Below, piece by piece: positions 1 to 6,487 of a stretch of 7,350 nt of DNA (the first letter of the stretch is position 1; the number at the start of each line of letters is the position of its first letter). The notes under the pieces were generated by a model. It was given only the letters and a program-made list of their open reading frames with translations. It ran no database searches and had not been told where the DNA came from. A program made the position numbers and the translations under genes. Source of the DNA: Burkholderiales bacterium. Lineage in GTDB: Bacteria; Pseudomonadota; Gammaproteobacteria; Burkholderiales; Casimicrobiaceae. Where the stretch lies: assembly GCA_025935435.1 (NCBI GenBank), contig JAICVH010000113.1:1-7350 (forward strand). Direction: 5' to 3'.

Positions 1-445
1 CAGCGGTCAGCGGCACGCCGACGAACCGCGCCTGGCAGATGATGGCATTGCGCTCGTACATGACGAACGACGGTTGCGGTGCCAGCACGACGGCGCCCGG
101 TGCGGCGACTGCGGCCGTAATCAGCTGGATCAGTTCGTCGGAGCCGTTGCCCACGATCACCTGCGAATCGTCACGCAGCGCGAGGCTCTCCTTCAGCGCA
201 TCCTTCAATGCAGCGGCGCCGCCGTCGGGATACCGGTTGATCGGCACGCGCGCGAGCGTTGCGCCGAGCGCGTCGCGAATTTGCTGCGGAAGCTCATACG
301 GGTTCTCCATCGCATCGAGCTTCACGAACCCCTGCGCATTGGGAACGGCGTAGCGCGCCAACGCGCGAACCTCCGGCCGCACGGTCGCGGCGATGTACGC
401 GCGGCGTACATCGGCATTGACGACGTCGGGTCGCGAACCCTTCAT
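1..445 (-). CDS. hisC: Histidinol-phosphate aminotransferase HisC, N-terminal part (cut by window edge)
   Basis: This is a PLP-dependent, fold-type I aminotransferase of the cytoplasmic histidine pathway. It moves the amino group of glutamate onto imidazole acetol phosphate to give L-histidinol phosphate. I translated the minus strand from the ATG at 445 and read 148 residues open to the window edge. Seen: a LDAMENPY segment (residues 43-50), typical of HisC near the substrate site; INRYPDG (69-75); and GNGSDEL (99-105), the glycine-containing loop that helps hold the PLP phosphate. The PLP lysine lies beyond the edge, so completeness cannot be judged. The start lies 5 bp after the hisD stop. 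No in-frame start exists between that stop and this ATG, and the Shine-Dalgarno sequence is poor, which suggests translational coupling to hisD. Known family members are about 350-370 residues, so roughly 40% is visible. Confidence 0.93.
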   Translation of the reverse strand, partial: MKGSRPDVVNADVRRAYIAATVRPEVRALARYAVPNAQGFVKLDAMENPYELPQQIRDALGATLARVPINRYPDGGAAALKDALKESLALRDDSQVIVGNGSDELIQLITAAVAAPGAVVLAPQPSFVMYERNAIICQARFVGVPLTA

Positions 446-450
446 TGCGT

Positions 451-1776
451 CTAGCGCTCGTCGTCCAGCCGCGCGAGCGCCGAGCGCGCGTGTGCCGCCA
501 GTCCTTCGCCGGTGGCCAGCACGGCCGCAACCGGGGCTAGCGCGTGTGCGGTCGCGCGCGTGATCCGCAACACGCTCGTCCGCTTCTGGAAATCGTAGAC
601 ACCGAGCGGTGACGCAAAGCGCGCCGTGCGGCCCGTCGGCAGCACGTGATTGGGCCCGGCACAGTAATCGCCCAGCGCCTCGCTTGCGTAATGGCCGACG
701 AAGATCGCACCGGCATGCCGCAGCTTCGGCAACAGCGCGTCCGCGTCCTGCACGGCGAGCTCGAGGTGTTCGGGCGCCATGCGGTTGGCGATGTCGCATG
801 CCTCGTGCAAATCGCGCGTGCGAACCAGCGCGCCACGTCCGGCGAGCGACGCCGCGATGATCGATGCACGAGGCATTTCGGCGAGCAAGCGCTCGGCGCT
901 CGCTGCAACGCGCTCGATCAGATCGGCATCGGGACTCAACAGGACAGCTTGCGCGAGTTCGTCGTGCTCGGCCTGGGAAAAGAGATCGATCGCAATCCAG
1001 TCAGGATTCGCCGTCGAATCCGCGATGATGACGATTTCCGACGCACCGGCGACCATGTCGATGCCGACTGCACCGAACACACGGCGCTTCGCCGCAGCGA
1101 CATACGCGTTTCCCGGCCCGCAGATCTTGTCGACCGCCTGAATGCTCGCCGTTCCATAGGCAAGTGCCGCGATTGCCTGAGCGCCGCCGATCGTGAACGC
1201 GCGCGTGACGCCGGCGACGTGTGCCGCGGCAAGGACCAGCGGGTTCCGCGATCCGCCGGGTGTCGGTACGACGATCACGATGTCGCCGACGCCTGCAACC
1301 TGCGCCGGGATCGCATTCATCAACACCGACGACGGATAGGCTGCCTTGCCTCCCGGGACATACAGGCCGACGCGATCGATCGGCGTGATGCGTTGACCGA
1401 GCCGCGTGCCGTCGTCGCTCGCCATTTCGAACCCCGAATGCTTCTGCCGCTCGTGAAATGCACGGATGCGCGCAGCGGCAGTTTCAAGGGCGCCGCGTTC
1501 GGGAGACGGCAATGCGTCATACGCGGCACGCATCGTGTCGCTGCCGATGGCGAGGTCGGCTACGCGCGACGCCCGAATGCCGTCGAAACGCTCGGTGTAT
1601 TCGAGTACCGCGGCGTCACCGCGTGTGCGCACGTCGGCGATGATCGTCGCGACGGTCGCGTCGATCGCAGGATCCTGCGCTGCTTCGAAACGGCTCAGCG
1701 CGTCCAGCGCGGCGGCGAAGTCTGCCGCCTGCGAGTCGAGCCTGCGTATCGAAAGAACGGGGGCCGCGGCGTTCAT
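451..1776 (-). CDS. hisD: Histidinol dehydrogenase HisD
   Basis: This is a zinc- and NAD-dependent enzyme that oxidises L-histidinol to L-histidine in two steps through histidinaldehyde, the last steps of histidine synthesis. At 441 residues it is the usual family length and looks intact. Residues matching the known active site are visible: the zinc ligands Gln268 and His271 (FSQAEHD), Asp370 (LGDYCAGPNH) and His429 (EGLAAHARS), plus the catalytic Glu336-His337 pair in MAPEHLEL. The glycine-rich signature around DKICGPGNAYV (216-226) and the YVPGGKAAYPSS segment (139-150) are also present. The ATG at 1776 overlaps the hisG stop in an ATGA arrangement, so hisD is very probably translationally coupled to hisG. 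A weak GCAGGCGG sequence stands just upstream. hisC follows after 5 bp. The long plus-strand reading frame through this region is an antisense shadow of G+C-rich codons. Confidence 0.98.
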   Translation of the reverse strand: MNAAAPVLSIRRLDSQAADFAAALDALSRFEAAQDPAIDATVATIIADVRTRGDAAVLEYTERFDGIRASRVADLAIGSDTMRAAYDALPSPERGALETAAARIRAFHERQKHSGFEMASDDGTRLGQRITPIDRVGLYVPGGKAAYPSSVLMNAIPAQVAGVGDIVIVVPTPGGSRNPLVLAAAHVAGVTRAFTIGGAQAIAALAYGTASIQAVDKICGPGNAYVAAAKRRVFGAVGIDMVAGASEIVIIADSTANPDWIAIDLFSQAEHDELAQAVLLSPDADLIERVAASAERLLAEMPRASIIAASLAGRGALVRTRDLHEACDIANRMAPEHLELAVQDADALLPKLRHAGAIFVGHYASEALGDYCAGPNHVLPTGRTARFASPLGVYDFQKRTSVLRITRATAHALAPVAAVLATGEGLAAHARSALARLDDER

Positions 1777-2432
1777 GCCGCCTGCAGCGGCGCGACGGCG
1801 GCGGCGGCAAGCGCGTCCAGCAACGGCTTGACGACGTCGCGTTTGAGCTTGAGCGCGCCCGGATTCACGATGAGCCGCGCGCTGATCGGCAGGATTTCCT
1901 CCACGGCAATGAGGTCGTTCGCCTGCAACGTCCGCCCGGTCGAAACGAGATCGACGATCGCGTCAGCGAGCCCCGCCAGCGGTGCGAGCTCCATTGATCC
2001 GTACAAGCGGATCAGATCGACGTGCATGCCCTTCGCAGCAAAATGCTCGCGCGCAGTGCGCACGTACTTGGTGGCGACGCGAATGCGGCCGCCTCGTTGC
2101 ACGCATCGCGCCCAGTCGTAGTCGCGCCGGGTTGCCACGACCAGCCGACAACGCCCGATGCCGAGGTCGAGCGGCTGATAAAGGCCTTCGAGTCCATGCT
2201 CGAGCAGCACGTCCCTGCCTGCGATGCCGAGGTCGGCAGCGCCGTATTGCACGTAGGTTGGAACGTCGGCGGCTCGCAGTATGACCGTGGAGACGCCGGG
2301 TCGCGACGTTGCAACGAACAGCTTCCGGGACGCCCGCGGGTCCTCCGCGCATTCGACGCCTGCGCGCGCAAGGAGGGGAAGCGATTCGTCGAGGAGACGC
2401 CCTTTGGGAAGGGCGATGGTGAGCGTGGGCAC
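1773..2432 (-). CDS. hisG: ATP phosphoribosyltransferase catalytic subunit HisG, short form
   Basis: This enzyme catalyses the first committed step of histidine synthesis: ATP plus PRPP gives N1-(5-phosphoribosyl)-ATP and pyrophosphate. At 219 residues it is the short form (HisGS), lacking the C-terminal ACT-like histidine-binding domain of the roughly 300-residue long form. From family knowledge, short HisG works with the HisRS-like regulatory subunit HisZ, which is not in this window. Seen: the N-terminal LTIALPKGRL (4-13), the DVPTYVQYGAADLGIAGRDV stretch (56-75), and the PRPP-binding signature ADAIVDLVSTGRTL (156-169). The start is GTG at 2432. It fits the family N-terminus, and the only codons upstream before an in-frame TAG contain no start. 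No good Shine-Dalgarno sequence precedes it. The gene leads the his operon in this window, overlaps hisD by 4 bp, and has a likely promoter just upstream. Confidence 0.97.
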   Translation of the reverse strand: MPTLTIALPKGRLLDESLPLLARAGVECAEDPRASRKLFVATSRPGVSTVILRAADVPTYVQYGAADLGIAGRDVLLEHGLEGLYQPLDLGIGRCRLVVATRRDYDWARCVQRGGRIRVATKYVRTAREHFAAKGMHVDLIRLYGSMELAPLAGLADAIVDLVSTGRTLQANDLIAVEEILPISARLIVNPGALKLKRDVVKPLLDALAAAAVAPLQAA

Positions 2433-2448
2433 CGAGTAGAACCGCGGG

Positions 2449-2461
2449 GTTGGAGCCCAAC
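2449..2461 (-). other. Small perfect hairpin in the hisG leader
   Basis: Reading on the minus strand, GTTGG-GCT-CCAAC forms a perfect 5-bp stem with a 3-nt loop. It falls at or just after the transcription start predicted from the TAGAAT box. It could stabilise the 5' end of the his mRNA or simply be chance. No run of histidine codons and no leader peptide is visible, so it does not look like an enterobacterial-style his attenuator. Confidence 0.3.
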
Positions 2462-2462
2462 G

Positions 2463-2468
2463 ATTCTA
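2463..2468 (-). promoter_or_regulatory. Probable -10 box of a promoter for hisGDC
   Basis: The minus strand reads GGTAGAATCG, giving a TAGAAT box that matches five of the six bases of the sigma-70 -10 consensus. The hexamers 16-18 bp upstream (CCGAAC/CGAACA region) match the -35 consensus poorly. The expected start, about 7 bp downstream, gives a leader of roughly 25 nt before the hisG GTG. The position in the only sizeable gap before hisG fits a promoter for the his genes. Another candidate upstream, TTGACG at about 2516-2521, has only a weak TGTAAC partner at 19-bp spacing. Confidence 0.45.
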
Positions 2469-2486
2469 CCGGACGCCTCGTAATTG

Positions 2487-2525
2487 TTCGGTTACACCGC
2501 GCGGCGCGAGCACCGCGTCAACCGG
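2487..2525 (-). terminator. Weak imperfect hairpin after the lipoprotein gene
   Basis: Immediately after the lipoprotein stop, the minus strand holds an outer CGGTT/AACCG pairing and an inner CGCGG/CCGCG pairing with an 8-nt loop, separated by unpaired bases. No T-run follows (the sequence continues AACAATTACG). If it ends transcription at all, it is not a textbook Rho-independent terminator. It could equally be a chance G+C-rich fold between the lipoprotein and the his promoter. Confidence 0.2.
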
Positions 2526-2951
2526 CTATTGGCCGTGGTCCTTGTATTCGAGGGACGGCGAAGGATGCATTTCCAGCACGACGCGCGGCTCGTAATACGT
2601 GACCACCGGATCCGGGTAGATCACGCGCGATTCGCGCCACGTCGTCACCGGTGCGTTGTACGTCGTCACCGGCGCGCTGTACGTCGTCGTGGCCGGCGCG
2701 GTATACGTCGTCACCGGCGCGCTGTACGTCGTCGTCGCCGTCACGGACGACGGCGTCGTGTAGCGGACTTCCGGCGCGCGGTAGGTGACCGTGCGTTCAG
2801 GCACCGTCACGGTTTCGGACACCAGTCGCGAATCGTAGTTGTAACGGTAGTGTCCGAGCGGACCGCCCATGTCGACGGTGGTGGCGCAGCCGGCGAGCAA
2901 TCCGCCCGCGACGAGTGCGGCAAACGCCGTCTTTGCAGCAAAGTGATTCAT
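2526..2951 (-). CDS. Small repeat-containing outer-membrane lipoprotein, function unknown
   Basis: I do not recognise this family by name. The 141-residue product has a lipoprotein signal peptide: a Lys near the N-terminus, a hydrophobic stretch, and the lipobox LLAGC with Cys22 as the lipidation site. The +2 residue is Ala, not Asp, so by the usual Lol rule it should go to the outer membrane. The mature part holds a GHYRYNYDSR segment (33-42), then a Thr/Tyr/Ala/Pro-rich repeat (73-102): two 15-residue units, each made of TTTYSAPV plus TTYxAPx. A tail rich in Pro, Tyr and Val (YPDPVVTYYEPRVV) follows. Low complexity suggests an extended, periplasm- or surface-exposed segment. The ATG at 2951 is supported by a good GGAGG site 6 nt upstream. 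It lies 92 bp after guaD and about 94 bp before hisG, so it may be a separate unit. It shows no link to purine or histidine metabolism. Confidence 0.85.
   Translation of the reverse strand: MNHFAAKTAFAALVAGGLLAGCATTVDMGGPLGHYRYNYDSRLVSETVTVPERTVTYRAPEVRYTTPSSVTATTTYSAPVTTYTAPATTTYSAPVTTYNAPVTTWRESRVIYPDPVVTYYEPRVVLEMHPSPSLEYKDHGQ
2646..2735 (-). repeat. In-frame tandem repeat, two 45-bp units, within the lipoprotein gene
   Basis: Two 45-bp units encode two 15-residue copies, each with two TTYxAP sub-repeats. At the DNA level, a 32-bp stretch is identical between plus-strand positions 2659-2690 and 2704-2735, exactly 45 bp apart. Shorter GTACGTCGTCACCGGCGC-like copies recur within each unit. 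The period is a multiple of three, so gain or loss of a unit would keep the reading frame. Confidence 0.9.
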
Positions 2952-2953
2952 GA

Positions 2954-2990
2954 CCTGCCTCCGTGGATATACCCCACAGAGTCAGGCAGG
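2954..2990 (-). promoter_or_regulatory. Leader inverted repeat overlapping the lipoprotein ribosome-binding site
   Basis: On the minus strand, a 7-bp outer stem CCTGCCT/AGGCAGG (plus-strand 2984-2990 and 2954-2960) encloses an inner GTGG/CCAC pairing (2974-2977 and 2963-2966), extendable by one G-U pair. The internal loop is asymmetric. The 3' arm includes part of the GGAGG Shine-Dalgarno (2958-2962), which lies 6 nt before the ATG. The fold could therefore reduce ribosome access. The pairing is read directly; the regulatory role is inference. Confidence 0.4.
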
Positions 2991-2993
2991 CGC

Positions 2994-3022
2994 AAAAACG
3001 ACGGGTTCCGGCCGATTTCCCG
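2994..3022 (-). terminator. Weak candidate Rho-independent terminator after guaD
   Basis: About 20 nt after the guaD stop, the minus strand can pair CGGG (3019-3022) with CCCG (3002-3005). A TTTTT run (2994-2998) follows 3 nt later. The stem is only 4 bp with a long G+C-rich loop containing the CGGCCG palindrome, so its strength is doubtful. It would separate guaD from the lipoprotein gene. Confidence 0.2.
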
Positions 3023-3043
3023 AAGCGGTTGTCCGCGCACGGC

Positions 3044-4384
3044 CTACATGCGCGGCGTCGCGTCGCGATCCCATGCGAGGCCGCCCGCCACGTACGTTGC
3101 CCGGACGGCACGATCGTCTCCGAGCGCGAACTGAACGGCGAGCACATCGTCGATATCAGCGGCATAGCGCATCCGGAATTCGATCAACGGGGTGGAGGCG
3201 AGGTCGAGCACGACGACGTCGGCCTCGTAACCCGGCGCGAGCGTACCGACACGGTCGTCGACGTCCAGCGCCTCGGCGCCGCCGCGCGTCGCGAGCCACC
3301 ATGCGCGCGACGGAGACAGCGGATGTCCACCGAGGTGTGCAACCTCGCTCGCCGCCTGCATCGTCCGCAGCATCGAGAAGCTGGTGCCGCCGCCGAGATC
3401 GGTACCGAGTCCGACGCGTACCGGGCGTTGCTCGGAACGCGCGCGATGCAGCGAGAACAGACCGCTGCCGAGGAAATTGTTGGACGTCGGACAATGCGCG
3501 AGTGCGGTGCCCGAGACGTGCAGCGATTCGAAGTCCGCGTCGTCGAGATGAATGCCATGCGCATAGACGGCGCGCCGCCCGAGCAACCCATGATGCGCAT
3601 ACACGTCGAGATACCGCGCGTGACTCGGATACAGCGATGCGATCCAGCTGACCTCGTCCGCGTTCTCCGCAACGTGCGATTGCAGATACGCGCCCGGCGT
3701 TTCACGCCACAGCGTTCCGGCCAGTTCGAGCTGCTCCGGCGTCGAGGTCGCGGCGAACCGCGGCGTGATCGCATACGAAAGGCGGCCGCGGCCATGCCAG
3801 CGCTCGATCAGCGACTTGCCTTCGTCGTAACCACGTTCGGCGGTATCGAGCAACTCCGCCGGTGCATGGCGATCCATCAGCACCTTCCCGCAAATGATGC
3901 GTAGATCGTGGCGCTCGGCTTCCTCGAACAATGCATCGACCGATGCGCGGTGGACGGTGCCGAACACCGCCGCTGTCGTGATGCCGTTACGAAGGTTCTC
4001 CGCCACGTAACGCGCTGCAATCGGTCGCGCGTAGTCGATGTCGCCAAAGCGCGCTTCCGCCGGAAACGTGTATGCCGTCAACCATTCGAGCAGCGGCTTC
4101 CCGCCTGCCCCGATTACCGGCAGCTGCGGGTAGTGGACATGGGCGTCGATGAAACCCGCGCTGATCAGCGCATTCGGGTAATGCGTGACGGGCGTGCCGG
4201 CGGGCACGCGTGCCGCGACGTCCGCGGCCGGGCCGCAATCGACGATCCGCCCGTCCGCCATCAGTACGATCGCATCGCTTTCGTACCGACGGACGTCGCG
4301 AACCGGCTGCGCGAATGGATCGCCGGTGAACGTCAACATCGCGCCGCGAATGGCGGTCACGGCGGTGTGATCGCCTGAAGGCAT
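3044..4384 (-). CDS. guaD: Guanine deaminase GuaD
   Basis: This is a cytoplasmic zinc hydrolase of the amidohydrolase superfamily that deaminates guanine to xanthine and ammonia, feeding purine salvage or breakdown. At 446 residues it is the normal length and looks intact. Expected residues are visible: metal ligands His82 and His84 in DAHVHYPQ, His237 in SHVAEN, His276 in YAHGIHL and Asp329 in LGTDLGGG. Glu240 is the likely proton shuttle. Gln87, Arg209 and Phe210 (ITPRF) match guanine-binding positions of the characterised enzymes. The segment KPLLEWLTAYTFPAE (96-110) is typical of true guanine deaminases rather than other amidohydrolases such as atrazine- or SAH-deaminase relatives. The ATG at 4384 lies 10 bp after the queF stop with no clear Shine-Dalgarno, which suggests coupling to queF. 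No xanthine dehydrogenase or purine permease genes, common partners of guaD, are visible here. Confidence 0.96.
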   Translation of the reverse strand: MPSGDHTAVTAIRGAMLTFTGDPFAQPVRDVRRYESDAIVLMADGRIVDCGPAADVAARVPAGTPVTHYPNALISAGFIDAHVHYPQLPVIGAGGKPLLEWLTAYTFPAEARFGDIDYARPIAARYVAENLRNGITTAAVFGTVHRASVDALFEEAERHDLRIICGKVLMDRHAPAELLDTAERGYDEGKSLIERWHGRGRLSYAITPRFAATSTPEQLELAGTLWRETPGAYLQSHVAENADEVSWIASLYPSHARYLDVYAHHGLLGRRAVYAHGIHLDDADFESLHVSGTALAHCPTSNNFLGSGLFSLHRARSEQRPVRVGLGTDLGGGTSFSMLRTMQAASEVAHLGGHPLSPSRAWWLATRGGAEALDVDDRVGTLAPGYEADVVVLDLASTPLIEFRMRYAADIDDVLAVQFALGDDRAVRATYVAGGLAWDRDATPRM

Positions 4385-4394
4385 CGTTCGCGGG

Positions 4395-5237
4395 CTATTG
4401 CCGCGCCGTGCGCACGTTGTCGGGATTGGCGACGCCGGCGTTCGTCCGGAACGGATTGATGTCGAGGCCGCCGCGACGCGTGAAGCGCGCCAGCACCGTC
4501 AACTTCTCGCAGCGGCAGCGCGCCAGCAGGTCGACGAAAATGCGTTCGACGCAGTGCTCGTGGAAGCCGGCGTGGCAACGGTACGACACGAGATAGCGCA
4601 GCAAACCTTCGCGCTCGATGCGGGGACCGCGGTAGGTGAGCTGGATCGACGCGATGTCCGGTTGCGCAGTCACCGGGCATACCGAGCGAAACAGCCGCGT
4701 CGTCAGCGTCTCCTCGGCAACGCCGCCGCTCGCGGCAAGGAACGCAGGCGTTACTTCGTACGCATCGCAAGCGACGGCGAGATCGTCGAGGCTTTCACCC
4801 GGCAGTTCGCGGATCGCCTGGCCACCGAACGCCGCCGGACCGCGCAGCGTAACGCCGACACGGGCGCCGGCGAGTCGTGTCAGATCGTGTTCGATCGCGC
4901 CGGCCACCTCCGTCAGGCCGCTGCGACGCGACTGCGCGAACGACGCCAGATAAAGCTTCATCGACTTGGACTCGATCAGCGACGGCGAATCGATCGGAAA
5001 CTCGATCGTCGCCAATGCGACCTGCGGCTTGCCGATCGCATCGAGCCACGTCAGTTCGTACGCCGTCCACACGTCGACGCCGGTGAAGGGCAGCGGCGCG
5101 CTGATTCCGAGGGCCGCGCGCTGCGGCGCCCGTGGCACGGCAAACAACACGTCGGGCGCATAGCGATCCGGTTGGCGCACCGGATGGCCGAGCGGCGCGT
5201 CGCGCAGTGCGTCGGCGTCGAGATCGAGCAGCGTCAT
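4395..5237 (-). CDS. queF: NADPH-dependent 7-cyano-7-deazaguanine (preQ0) reductase QueF, long form
   Basis: This enzyme reduces the nitrile of preQ0 to the amine of preQ1 with two NADPH, a step of queuosine tRNA modification, in the cytoplasm. At 280 residues it is the long, two-domain (YqcD-type) form found in E. coli, not the roughly 150-residue Bacillus form. Seen: the QueF signature ESKSMKLYL (89-97) linked to NADPH use; the nucleophile Cys187 in SVCPVTAQPD with its partner Asp194; HEHCVE (226-231), whose His226 and Glu227 match the substrate-binding pair of the E. coli enzyme; and the conserved C-terminal RRGGLDINPFRTN (254-266). The ATG at 5237 is chosen because it overlaps the murA stop as ATGA and yields the family N-terminus. 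The frame stays open far upstream inside murA but makes no family sequence there. guaD follows after 10 bp. Confidence 0.97.
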   Translation of the reverse strand: MTLLDLDADALRDAPLGHPVRQPDRYAPDVLFAVPRAPQRAALGISAPLPFTGVDVWTAYELTWLDAIGKPQVALATIEFPIDSPSLIESKSMKLYLASFAQSRRSGLTEVAGAIEHDLTRLAGARVGVTLRGPAAFGGQAIRELPGESLDDLAVACDAYEVTPAFLAASGGVAEETLTTRLFRSVCPVTAQPDIASIQLTYRGPRIEREGLLRYLVSYRCHAGFHEHCVERIFVDLLARCRCEKLTVLARFTRRGGLDINPFRTNAGVANPDNVRTARQ

Positions 5238-6487
5238 CGCACGCGCTCGATGCGGGCGCCGAGTGCGGAAAGCTTGTCTTCGATGCGCTCGTAGCCCCGG
5301 TCGAGATGGTAGATGCGATCGATCGTCGTTTCGCCGTCCGCGACCAATCCGGCGATGACGAGGCAAGCAGACGCGCGCAGGTCGGTCGCCATGACGTTCG
5401 CGCCGGTCAGGCGGTCGACGCCTTTGACGACGGCCGTGCTGCCCTCGACCTCGATGTCGGCGCCGAGCCGCAGCAATTCCTGCACGTGCATCATCCGGTT
5501 CTCGAAGATCGTCTCGGTGATGACGGATGCGCCGTGGGCGCGCGTAGCGAGCGCCATGAATTGCGCCTGCATGTCGGTCGGGAACGCCGGGTAGGGAGCG
5601 GTGCGCACGTTCGCCGCGCGAAGCGCGCCGTTGCCGCGAACGTGGATCGAGCGGTCGGCGACGTTGATGTCCGCGCCCGCTTCGCGCAGCTTGTCGATCA
5701 CCGTCATCAGCGAACCGGGCTCTGCCCCGTCGATGACGACGTCGCCGTGCGTCGCGGCGGCCGCCGCGACGAAAGTGCCGGTTTCGATCCGATCGGGCAT
5801 GACGGCGTGCGTCGCGCCGTGCAGTTCGGGCACGCCTTCGACGACGATGCAACCGGTGCCGGCGCCATCGATCTTCGCACCCATTGCGATCAGGCAGCCT
5901 GCGAGGTCGACGACCTCGGGCTCACGCGCCGCGTTCGCGAGCGTCGTCGTTCCATCGGCAAGTGCGGCGGCCATCATCAGATTCTCGGTGCCGGTCACCG
6001 TGACGACGTCGAATGCGAAGCGCGTGCCCTTGAGCCGCGACGCGCGCGCGTTGATGTAGCCGTGCGTGAGATCGATGTCCGCGCCCATCGCCTGCAGGCC
6101 CTTGACGTGCTGGTCGACGGGCCGCAGTCCGATCGCGCAGCCCCCCGGCAGCGACACCCGAGCCTCGCCGGTGCGGGCGAGCAGCGGCCCGAGTGCCAGA
6201 ATCGACGCGCGCATCGTCTTCACGAGTTCGTACGGCGCGAGCGGCCAATCGACATTGGACGCGTCGAGCGTTACGGTGCCTGCATCCGTTGCGTGCACGC
6301 GCACGCCCATCTGCGACAGCAGCGACTGCATCGTTCGCACGTCGTTCAATCGCGGAACGTTGGTGAGCGTCACCCGCTCGCGCGTCAGCAGCGCTGCGCA
6401 GAGGATCGGCAGCGCGGCGTTCTTTGCGCCGGACACGCGCACGCGACCCTCGAGCGGGACGCCGCCGTGGATAACGAGCTTATCCAC
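5234..6487 (-). CDS. murA: UDP-N-acetylglucosamine 1-carboxyvinyltransferase MurA
   Basis: MurA transfers enolpyruvate from PEP to UDP-N-acetylglucosamine, the first committed step of peptidoglycan synthesis in the cytoplasm, and is the target of fosfomycin. With a GTG start at 6487 the protein is 417 residues, the usual length, beginning (M)DKLVIHGG as in relatives. Seen: Lys22-Asn23 in SGAKNAALP; the catalytic, fosfomycin-reactive Cys117 in LPGGCAIGLRPVDQH; Asp305 in FPTDMQAQ; and Arg397 in DRGYERIE. Cys is present rather than the Asp of fosfomycin-insensitive MurA forms, so sensitivity would be expected. An ATG further upstream (6583) is open but lies within ibaG and adds non-homologous sequence. 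The GTG has a GAGGAG site 4 nt upstream. murA overlaps ibaG by 8 bp and queF by 4 bp, so the three are probably cotranscribed and coupled. Confidence 0.98.
   Translation of the reverse strand: MDKLVIHGGVPLEGRVRVSGAKNAALPILCAALLTRERVTLTNVPRLNDVRTMQSLLSQMGVRVHATDAGTVTLDASNVDWPLAPYELVKTMRASILALGPLLARTGEARVSLPGGCAIGLRPVDQHVKGLQAMGADIDLTHGYINARASRLKGTRFAFDVVTVTGTENLMMAAALADGTTTLANAAREPEVVDLAGCLIAMGAKIDGAGTGCIVVEGVPELHGATHAVMPDRIETGTFVAAAAATHGDVVIDGAEPGSLMTVIDKLREAGADINVADRSIHVRGNGALRAANVRTAPYPAFPTDMQAQFMALATRAHGASVITETIFENRMMHVQELLRLGADIEVEGSTAVVKGVDRLTGANVMATDLRASACLVIAGLVADGETTIDRIYHLDRGYERIEDKLSALGARIERVR

Noticed and set aside
646..2121. A 491-residue plus-strand reading frame opposite hisD and hisG
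   Set aside because: It is rich in Arg, Ala and Asp with no recognisable domain, and lies antisense to two clearly conserved genes. It is the expected shadow of G+C-biased third positions.
2640..2745. Possible CRISPR-like or iteron-like array
   Set aside because: The repeats are in frame, 45 bp apart, contiguous and encode a peptide repeat inside a supported gene. There are no unique spacers and no adjacent cas or rep gene.
2966..2971. TATATC as a -10 box for the lipoprotein gene
   Set aside because: It lies directly before the GGAGG, so transcription would start within or after the ribosome-binding site. The matching -35 (TTGCGC) is also poor.
2484..3134. Plus-strand reading frame of 216 residues opposite the lipoprotein gene
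   Set aside because: Composed mostly of Arg/His/Val repeats mirroring the antisense tandem repeat. The minus-strand frame has a signal peptide, lipobox and Shine-Dalgarno.
4395..5852. A longer form of QueF starting far inside murA (485 residues)
   Set aside because: The first 205 residues are Arg-rich shadow sequence of murA. Homology to QueF begins at the ATG at 5237, which also forms the ATGA overlap.
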